DNA of 23,937 bases, taken from positions 1 to 23,937 of the forward strand of contig JAPLTI010000131.1 of assembly GCA_026398285.1 (NCBI GenBank). The letters run 5' to 3'. Positions within the stretch are counted from its first letter, which is position 1, and every line of letters begins with the position of its first letter. This DNA is from Verrucomicrobiota bacterium (GTDB lineage Bacteria; Verrucomicrobiota; Verrucomicrobiia; Chthoniobacterales; Terrimicrobiaceae). Positions 1 through 6,136 of this stretch are shown here, piece by piece. The position numbers and the translations under genes were made by a program. The notes under the pieces were generated by a model. The model was not told the DNA's origin and did not search any database. It worked only from the letters and a program-made list of their open reading frames with translations.

Positions 1-90
1 GACGGCGACGCGGCCGAGAGGCTGACCAGCGGCGTCGATGACCCACCAGTTGCGCTTCACCTCTTCGGATTTGGCTGAGAATGTTTTCAT
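1..90 (-). CDS. rplM: 50S ribosomal protein L13, N-terminal part
   Basis: Only the first 30 codons lie in the window; the gene runs off the left edge. The reverse strand from the ATG at 90 encodes MKTFSAKSEEVKRNWWVIDA followed by AGQPLGRVAV. This is the typical L13 start: the KTFSAK opening, a basic stretch, W-V-I-D-A and then LGR-A. L13 is an early-assembling large-subunit protein, and rplM is usually followed by rpsI (S9), which would lie outside the window. No clear Shine-Dalgarno precedes the ATG. The gene is in the same direction as the chemotaxis operon, 101 nt downstream of that operon's last stop, and probably has its own promoter in the gap. Identification rests on a short stretch but the match is specific. 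Confidence 0.88.
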   Translation of the reverse strand, partial: MKTFSAKSEEVKRNWWVIDAAGQPLGRVAV

Positions 91-191
91 CGTGATTAAT
101 TGAGAGTCGGGCAGAGTGAACAAACTGCTGTAGTGTGTCAAATTCTAAGACAAAATTTTTCTGTCTCTGATTTGAGACGCCGTTCGTCGAC

Positions 192-1544
192 TCAGCAGCG
201 TCCGTTGAGAAAAAATGTTTTCACTTGGCCGAGACCCTTGCACTCGACCATGCCGCGCTCCTCGAGGAGGAAATGCGAATCCAGTGTGGATTGGGTTTGT
301 TCGGAGAGGTGGATTCGTCCAGGCATGCCCGAGGATTCCATGCGGCTTGCCACATTGACGGTATCGCCCCAGAGGTCGTAGGTGAATTTGATCTTGCCGA
401 TGACGCCTGCCACGACCGGGCCGGAGTGAATGCCGATACGCATGGCAAGCTCGGTGCCATTTTTTTCGTTGATGCGTTGGAGGGCGCCGACCATCTCGAT
501 GGCGGTGTCCGCCACGGCATGGGCGTGGTCATCGCGGTGGTTGGGGAGGCCGCCGACCAGCATGTAGCAATCGCCGATAGTCTTGATTTTCTCGACGCGG
601 TGGTTCTCCACGATGTTGTCGAAAGCGGTGAAGATTTCGTTAAGCATTCGCACCAGATCATCGGGGGTTGTCTTGCGTGAGAGCGCGGTGAAGCCGCACA
701 AGTCGGCAAACATCACAGACACGATGTGGTGGCCATTCGCGATTGTTTTCTCGCCGCCTTTCAAGCGGCCTGCGATGGCTCCGGGCAGGATGTTCAGCAG
801 AAGGCGCTCGGATTTTTCTTTTTCAAATTCCACGAGTTCCTTCTCCGCCTGGAGTTGGGCAAAGCGAAGCTTGTCGAGATTGCGGAGGCGTTTCTTTTCG
901 AGGGAGGTGGTGACGCGTGCTCTGAGGAGCGTGGGATTTGGCGGCTTGATGAGATAATCCTCAGCGCCTGCTTCGATGCACTGCACTGCGAGGTCAATCT
1001 GCTCATTTCCCGAAATGACAATCGTGGGAGTTCCCTTGATGCGGCTGTCGAAATTCATGTTCGTCAGCACTTCAAGTCCATTCATCTCAGGCATTTCCAT
1101 ATCCAGCAGCATGAGATCGTAGGGTTTTTCCAAGAGCTTCTTGATGGCATCACGGCCATCCACGGCTGTGTCGATATTAGTAAATCCCAGATCCTGAAGT
1201 GCTTTTGTGAGAACCATTCGCATCAGGCTGATGATGTAGTCGCGAACGCCCAGTCGCGCTACGGTAGAAATAATCTCGTTGCTGTCTTCCGCAGTGAGCA
1301 TGATCACCGGAGTGCGTTTGATGTTATCGTGTTCACGCATCTTGCGAAGCATCGCAACGCCGTCCATGACTGGCATATTGTAGTCCAGCACGATGAGATC
1401 GGGCTGATGGGTTATGGCTGCTTCCAAGCCCTCCATGCCGTCGGCTGCTTCGAAAAGTTCGCACTGAAAAGGCCGGAATACGCGTTTGACCATCATGCGC
1501 ATGGTGCGGCTATCGTCGACACTCAGTATTTTTGGCAGGCTCAT
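192..1544 (-). CDS. Tandem-receiver class III adenylate cyclase (chimeric receivers)
   Basis: A 450-aa soluble protein. Residues 4-104 are a CheY-like receiver with acid pair D10/D11, phospho-acceptor D54 and T84, but it ends at VRDYI, before the conserved K-P-F. A second receiver follows at about 106-215 with D148, S178 and K200, but it begins inside its first helix (LMRMVLTKAL) and has no beta-1 strand or acid pair. A linker with charged coiled-coil character (about 216-255) leads to a class III cyclase domain (about 272-445). The metal aspartates are D281 and D325, the adenine-selecting pair is K321 (before TIGD) and D390 (YDLWG), and N397 and R401 are the transition-state residues. These predict ATP to cAMP rather than cGMP. 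The start at 1544 is chosen because it overlaps the upstream stop as ATGA; an in-frame ATG at 1610 exists but lies inside the previous gene. Last gene of the che operon and its likely output. Confidence 0.9.
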   Translation of the reverse strand: MSLPKILSVDDSRTMRMMVKRVFRPFQCELFEAADGMEGLEAAITHQPDLIVLDYNMPVMDGVAMLRKMREHDNIKRTPVIMLTAEDSNEIISTVARLGVRDYIISLMRMVLTKALQDLGFTNIDTAVDGRDAIKKLLEKPYDLMLLDMEMPEMNGLEVLTNMNFDSRIKGTPTIVISGNEQIDLAVQCIEAGAEDYLIKPPNPTLLRARVTTSLEKKRLRNLDKLRFAQLQAEKELVEFEKEKSERLLLNILPGAIAGRLKGGEKTIANGHHIVSVMFADLCGFTALSRKTTPDDLVRMLNEIFTAFDNIVENHRVEKIKTIGDCYMLVGGLPNHRDDHAHAVADTAIEMVGALQRINEKNGTELAMRIGIHSGPVVAGVIGKIKFTYDLWGDTVNVASRMESSGMPGRIHLSEQTQSTLDSHFLLEERGMVECKGLGQVKTFFLNGRC

Positions 1545-2017
1545 GGTTGTGTATGGATAAGAATTTGAAGACTGATCCGGTCTATCCCGCAGAGCCATTC
1601 CGTGCGGCATAATTCTGAGCCTGTTGTCTCTCGAAGATCAATTCGGGAACCGAAGGTGATGGTGGGGGTGCCAAGAACACCGGGAAATCCCGCTGTGGTG
1701 AGTTCGCTTTTGATACGCCCGGAAATCATATTGCAAAGCTCGCCAGTGGCATCCTCGATTTCCTCTCCCTGGCCTTCGCAGCCGATGAGAATTTTGGTGG
1801 CTTTAGCGGCGAAGGTTTCTGAAATCTGCAGGAGCACAGAGGCTTTCACGCGATCTCCGGTGATCGATATGGAGGTGTGAAATGTTTTGAAATCAGGACT
1901 CTCATCTGAAGGCTCGGCGGGCGCGAGGGAGAGCTTGAGTTGCTTGGAAAAAATCTCCTTCAGAGCGCGTTCTGCAGTATCCGCAAGAGAGACGGGAAGT
2001 TGGCTGGAAGTCGTCAT
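1541..2017 (-). CDS. cheX: CheX-like phosphatase domain protein
   Basis: 158 aa, cytoplasmic, single domain. The section from residue about 88 reads EDATGELCNMISG, which holds the E-x-x-N signature (E93, N96) of the CheC/CheX/FliY phosphatase family, followed by the small-residue turn and the helix (GRIKSEL). Only one such motif is present, as in CheX, whereas CheC usually carries two. In this family the Glu and Asn position a water for dephosphorylation of a phospho-receiver. It overlaps cheB upstream and the cyclase gene downstream by 4 nt each (ATGA), so it is translationally coupled to both. Its natural substrate is likely the receiver of the cyclase, or an unlinked CheY. A non-catalytic CheX-like regulator remains possible. 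Confidence 0.75.
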   Translation of the reverse strand: MTTSSQLPVSLADTAERALKEIFSKQLKLSLAPAEPSDESPDFKTFHTSISITGDRVKASVLLQISETFAAKATKILIGCEGQGEEIEDATGELCNMISGRIKSELTTAGFPGVLGTPTITFGSRIDLRETTGSELCRTEWLCGIDRISLQILIHTQP

Positions 2018-3081
2018 GTTTTTTTTGCGGTCTTAGCGGTTATCGCAGAGAGGATGGCCTGTGGCATCTTGGCGAGTGGCAGCACTTGATTTGCGGCACC
2101 CAAGCGGATCGCCGCCTGCGGCATTCCAAAGACAACGCAACTCTCCTCGGATTCAGCCATTGTTTCCGCGCCAGTCGATTGGAGTTCCTTCAGTCCCATT
2201 GCGCCATCGACTCCCATCCCAGTGAGGAGCGCGGCCACAGCGTGTGAGCCGGCGTGGGTTGCTGCGGATCGGAAAAGGATATCCACCGCTGGGCGACAAT
2301 GGTGCACAGGCGGAGATTGCCCAAGACGCACTTTATAGCCCATGCCAAAGGGCACGAGGCTCACATGAAAATCTCCTGGCGCGACGAGGCAGGTGCCCGC
2401 CTTGAGTTCTTCTCCGTCACTGGCTTCACGAACGGAAAAGGGGCACAGCTCATCGAGATGATGGGCCATGATCCGGGAAAAATTGGCCGGGATGTGTTGC
2501 ACGACCACGATGGGGGGCAATCCGTTTGGGAGGCGAGGCAGGAGGTAGCGCAGGGCTTCGACACCTCCTGTAGAGGATCCGATAACGATCACTTTGCGGG
2601 GTGAGAAAGTCCCGATTGTGGTTGGGCTGGGCGCTGCAACGACTCGGCGCTCTGCCTTTTCTGCCGCCCCACGGCGCCGGGAGCGTGCGGCTCCTTTGAC
2701 ATGGAAGGCCAGCGAGTTTGAAATGTGCGCCATATTGCTGTCGCCACGCGGCTTGCCGATCACATCAATCGCCCCGGCGTTCATGGCTTCCATGGCTTTG
2801 GCAGACCCTGCTTGGGTGAGGGAACTGATCACGACGACCGGGATCGGGTGGTGTTCTTGGAGGATTTTTAGAAATGTCAGCCCATCCATGCGCGGCATTT
2901 CAAGGTCCAGCGTGATCACATCGGGCTCAAGTGACAGAATTTTTTCACGCGCCACATAAGGGTCTTCTGCGCCACCAACGACTTCGATTTCCGGGTCGCT
3001 GGCGAGTGCGTTCATGATGGCGCGTCTCGCCAGAGCCGAGTCATCCACCACCAGCACGCGAACTTTTTTTCCTGTGATCAT
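2014..3081 (-). CDS. cheB: Chemotaxis protein-glutamate methylesterase CheB
   Basis: 355 aa. N-terminal receiver (about 8-125) with acid pair D13/D14, phospho-acceptor D59, S86/S87 at the switch position and K110. A basic linker (about 130-160) leads to the C-terminal methylesterase domain (about 162-350). The catalytic triad is visible: S170 in GSSTGG, H196 in VVQHIP and D292 in GMGVDGAMG. It removes methyl groups from receptor glutamates (and may deamidate glutamines) and is activated by CheA phosphorylation. Start and stop each overlap the neighbouring gene by 4 nt (ATGA), placing it between cheR and the cheX-like gene. Typical length and no missing key residue. Confidence 0.96.
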   Translation of the reverse strand: MITGKKVRVLVVDDSALARRAIMNALASDPEIEVVGGAEDPYVAREKILSLEPDVITLDLEMPRMDGLTFLKILQEHHPIPVVVISSLTQAGSAKAMEAMNAGAIDVIGKPRGDSNMAHISNSLAFHVKGAARSRRRGAAEKAERRVVAAPSPTTIGTFSPRKVIVIGSSTGGVEALRYLLPRLPNGLPPIVVVQHIPANFSRIMAHHLDELCPFSVREASDGEELKAGTCLVAPGDFHVSLVPFGMGYKVRLGQSPPVHHCRPAVDILFRSAATHAGSHAVAALLTGMGVDGAMGLKELQSTGAETMAESEESCVVFGMPQAAIRLGAANQVLPLAKMPQAILSAITAKTAKKT

Positions 3082-3923
3082 GGTTTTTGGTAGATTCCCT
3101 GACGGATGGATTTTAGCCCATGGTTTATTCCCATAAGGCTTTCGGAGTGACCGACAATGAGGAATCCGCCGGGGGCCAGATAGTGGCTCATGCGTTTCAC
3201 GGCTTGCTCACGCGATGGCACATCAAAATAAATCATCACATTGCGGCAAAAAATCACATGCTGCTGCATGGGAATGGGGTATTCGTGCTGGAAGAGGTTA
3301 ATCCGCTCGTAGCGCACTTTGTCGCGCAGTTCGCTCCGGACTCGGCAATTCCCTTCTTGAGCACCGATGCCCTTTTGAAAGTAACGCTTCAACAAATCTG
3401 GCGGCACGGGCTCAACCGCATCCATGCGGTAAATGCCTTGCTTGGCCGTATCGAGGACGCGCTTGGAGATATCCGATGCGCAAATTTGCCAATCCACCGC
3501 TGGAAATGCACGGAGGAATTCCGAGAGAACGATGGCAAGGGTGTAAGGTTCCTCGCCAGAGGAGGAGGCTGCTGACCAGACGCGCAAGGATGAGCGACGG
3601 GCTATGAGTGCAGGAATAAGAGGCGGAAGAATCTTGGCAACAAGGTAATCGAAATGATCGGGTTCCCGATAGAATCTTGTGTGGTTTGTCGAGATGAGGT
3701 CGAGGAGTTCCTCGATCTCATCTTGCGATCGCGCGGATCGCAAGACGCTGCAGTATTCGTCGAATGAGTTTAACCCCATGCTTCGGAGTCGCTTGGTTAA
3801 GCGGCTCGCCAGCAGGGCCTGTTTGTCACTACCGAGTTTGATGCGGCTGTGCTGATAGACCAAATCCACGATAAACCTGTAAGCTTCGGCCGACAGGGGC
3901 GCTTCCTGTGAGGAACTCATCAT
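3078..3923 (-). CDS. cheR: Chemotaxis protein methyltransferase CheR
   Basis: 281 aa, the usual CheR length. The N-terminal helical domain (about 10-80) ends in the family motif ISTNHTRFYREP. The SAM-binding domain follows with SAASSSGEEPY (about 117-127), the acidic strand end CASDIS (D151) and IFCRNVMIYF (about 224-233). It transfers methyl groups from SAM to receptor glutamates, opposing CheB. Two ATG codons sit in tandem at 3923 and 3920; neither has a strong ribosome-binding site. The gene starts 17 nt after the mcp stop and overlaps cheB by 4 nt. No TPR or other C-terminal extension is present. Confidence 0.96.
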   Translation of the reverse strand: MMSSSQEAPLSAEAYRFIVDLVYQHSRIKLGSDKQALLASRLTKRLRSMGLNSFDEYCSVLRSARSQDEIEELLDLISTNHTRFYREPDHFDYLVAKILPPLIPALIARRSSLRVWSAASSSGEEPYTLAIVLSEFLRAFPAVDWQICASDISKRVLDTAKQGIYRMDAVEPVPPDLLKRYFQKGIGAQEGNCRVRSELRDKVRYERINLFQHEYPIPMQQHVIFCRNVMIYFDVPSREQAVKRMSHYLAPGGFLIVGHSESLMGINHGLKSIRQGIYQKP

Positions 3924-3940
3924 GGACGCAACTGAGTTTG

Positions 3941-5521
3941 TCAGAAATTGCGGAAGTCATCACTCCCCGCGCTGTCATCCGGCATAGGGATCGAGCGCGA
4001 AGCCTTGCTTGCAGGGCGCGAGGATTGTTTTGGGCTGATTGGGTGAGTTGGCTTTGTGCGAATATTCGCATGAGCTTCCTCGATATTGGGCGCCCCTCCG
4101 ACCAGCTTGCGGAGTTCGCCGACAAGGTCTTTCATTGTCTCAGCTTGGGAGTCGAGTTCCTCGGCAGCGCTGGCACTTTCTTCAGCGCTCGCAGCGTTGC
4201 CCTGGGTGACTTTATCCATTTGGTTCATGGCATTATTGACCTGCTGGATACCTTGAGCTTGTTCTGAGGCGGCATTGGCAATATCCGCGACCAGAGAATC
4301 CGTGGAGGAAACCTTTTCCGCGATGAGTCTCAGGGACTCACCAACTTTGGTCGAGCAAACGGAGCCGCTGCGGCTGTTGGCAATAGCGGCCTCGATTTTT
4401 TCAGCGGTTTCCTTGGCGGCGGCAGCGCTGCGCTGGGCCAGGGAGCGAACTTCATCGGCAACCACAGCGAACCCTGCGCCAGCCTCGCCGGCACGCGCAG
4501 CTTCCACCGCGGCATTGAGCGCAAGAATATTTGTCTGGAAGGCGATTTCATCGATATTTTTAACGATCTTGGCCACCTCGGCGCTTGAGGTGTCGATCGC
4601 TTTCATCGCCTGCATCATCTCGTCCATGATGCTTGTTCCGGTCTCTGCCTCGGAACGGGCTTCGCTGGCGAGAGACTTCGCCTTCTGTGCATTGTCGGCA
4701 GTGGCGCGGATCATGCTGGACATCTCTTCCAAGGCAGTGCTTGTTTCTTCCACAGAGGAGGCTTGTTCGCTTGATCCAGAGGAAAGCTGGTTGCTGGCCA
4801 TCGAAACTTGGCGGGCGGCGGAAGCTGTCTGTAGCGCTCCGCGATCAAGATTTACTGCAAGGTCATGCAGTGCCTTGTTTGTGGTGCTTGTGACTTGCCA
4901 TGCAATGAAGATCGCCACCACTGCAGCAATCCCGAGAGCAATTGAGATGTAGAGAATTGCTGAGTCGGCATTAGCTTCTCCTCTGTTTGCTGCGGCCTGA
5001 CCTAAATCGATATTGTATTTAAGATTTGCATCCACGGCGCCGACAGCGCGTTCATAAGCAGGATCAAGAACTCCATGGAGATGCTTTGATAGAGCTGCAG
5101 GATCATTGGCGCTAAAGAGTTCCACGGTTTTTTCAATCTGAACGGTTAATTCCTCATTGGCTTTACAAGCCTCTGTCCAGAGAGCCTTGTCTTTCTCATC
5201 GGAAAGGAGCGCTTCATATTTTTTTAATTCATCGACGGCCCTGGCTGTGGCCTCAGCAAGGACCTTCGTGAGAGCAGCACGGCGCTCGGGAGTGAGCGTA
5301 TCGTTGAGTTGCTGAATAGCTATCATCTTGTCTTGGACAGCATTCAAAATGGCAGCCTGCAAGTTCAAGCTGGGCATGGTATTGCCTCCCAAGTCGAAAA
5401 TGTTTTGCTTCAAGCTCATAGCTCGGTCCAGAGCGAATCCGCCTAGGGCCAGCGTGATGATCAGCAAGGTGGCAAAGCCTGTGACGATCCGGCGTCCGAT
5501 AGTCCAATTATTGATGTTCAT
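3941..5521 (-). CDS. Methyl-accepting chemotaxis protein (two TM, four-helix-type sensor)
   Basis: 526 aa. TM1 about 13-31, a mostly helical periplasmic region (about 35-185) of the size of a four-helix-bundle sensor domain, TM2 about 188-208, then directly the cytoplasmic signalling helices. I see no HAMP sequence between TM2 and the bundle. The signalling tip is the conserved hairpin around DEIAFQTNILALNAAVEAAR (about 324-343). A likely methylation stretch lies near SSVEETSTALEEM (about 255-267). After the bundle comes a Pro/Ser/Lys-rich tail (about 476-526) that ends in DFRNF, which fits the aromatic-x-x-aromatic pattern of a CheR/CheB tethering pentapeptide. The ligand cannot be read from sequence. 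The start is preceded by an A-rich leader without a Shine-Dalgarno. Confidence 0.94.
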   Translation of the reverse strand: MNINNWTIGRRIVTGFATLLIITLALGGFALDRAMSLKQNIFDLGGNTMPSLNLQAAILNAVQDKMIAIQQLNDTLTPERRAALTKVLAEATARAVDELKKYEALLSDEKDKALWTEACKANEELTVQIEKTVELFSANDPAALSKHLHGVLDPAYERAVGAVDANLKYNIDLGQAAANRGEANADSAILYISIALGIAAVVAIFIAWQVTSTTNKALHDLAVNLDRGALQTASAARQVSMASNQLSSGSSEQASSVEETSTALEEMSSMIRATADNAQKAKSLASEARSEAETGTSIMDEMMQAMKAIDTSSAEVAKIVKNIDEIAFQTNILALNAAVEAARAGEAGAGFAVVADEVRSLAQRSAAAAKETAEKIEAAIANSRSGSVCSTKVGESLRLIAEKVSSTDSLVADIANAASEQAQGIQQVNNAMNQMDKVTQGNAASAEESASAAEELDSQAETMKDLVGELRKLVGGAPNIEEAHANIRTKPTHPISPKQSSRPASKASRSIPMPDDSAGSDDFRNF

Positions 5522-5556
5522 GTTTTTGTTTTTTGTTTAATGATTTCTGCTTAGAT

Positions 5557-6093
5557 TTACTTGCCTTGCCCGAGTAGGTTTGTATCACGAGCGGAACCTT
5601 CCGGAAGAGAACGGGTAATCGATGCATCATCGAGGAAAATCTTTTCGATATCCAAGAGGGTTTTTACTGAGCCTGTGGATGTGGTGACACCCATAATATA
5701 CTGTGTATCTGGGGAACCACCAAAATCCGGTGGAGGTTCGATCGTATCATCGCTGAGTTGGACCACTTCTTCCACTGCGTCAACGATTGCTCCCATGAGG
5801 TTTTTACTTCCATCCGGGCCGTTGAGTTGGACCACAATGATACAGGCGCGGTCACTGTAATCACCTACAGACAATTGGAATTTGGCCCGTAGATCGAGAA
5901 CAGCGATAACCGTTCCTCTCAGGTTGATCACGCCTTTGATATGGGTGGGCATTCTTGGAACTGGCGTAATCGCGCAAAGGCGAATGATTTCGCGGACATT
6001 GAGCACGGGAATCCCGTAGGATTCATGCCCCAGGCTGAATGTTAAATAGCGGCCTGTTTTTGTTTTGGTATCTGTGGTAGCAAGTATGCTCAT
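5557..6093 (-). CDS. cheW: Chemotaxis coupling protein CheW
   Basis: 178 aa, a single CheW (SH3-like double barrel) domain covering about residues 12-155. Typical family features are the opening GRYLTFSLGHESYGIPVLNV, REII, PVPRMPTHIKGVINLRG and VIAVLDLRAKF. CheW bridges the receptor tip and the P5 domain of CheA. The C-terminal 20 residues are a short polar tail. It lies 43 nt after the cheA stop and 35 nt before the mcp start, in the same orientation. It is the only cheW in the window. Confidence 0.95.
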   Translation of the reverse strand: MSILATTDTKTKTGRYLTFSLGHESYGIPVLNVREIIRLCAITPVPRMPTHIKGVINLRGTVIAVLDLRAKFQLSVGDYSDRACIIVVQLNGPDGSKNLMGAIVDAVEEVVQLSDDTIEPPPDFGGSPDTQYIMGVTTSTGSVKTLLDIEKIFLDDASITRSLPEGSARDTNLLGQGK

Positions 6094-6136
6094 CGTGTCT
6101 TTGGATTGGTTGGATGGATGCGCTGCGGAAAGTTTT

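Noticed and set aside
113..141. Promoter for rplM with TTGACA at 141-136 (minus strand)
   Set aside because: The -35 hexamer is perfect but no acceptable -10 hexamer lies 16-19 nt downstream; left unannotated.
163..178. GTCTC/GAGAC hairpin after the cyclase gene as a terminator
   Set aside because: Only a 5-bp stem, and on the minus strand it is followed by an A-rich run, not a U-tract.
726..1568. Plus-strand open frame (280 aa) opposite the receiver-cyclase
   Set aside because: Antisense shadow with a His/Phe-rich composition mirroring the conserved receiver gene; no motif.
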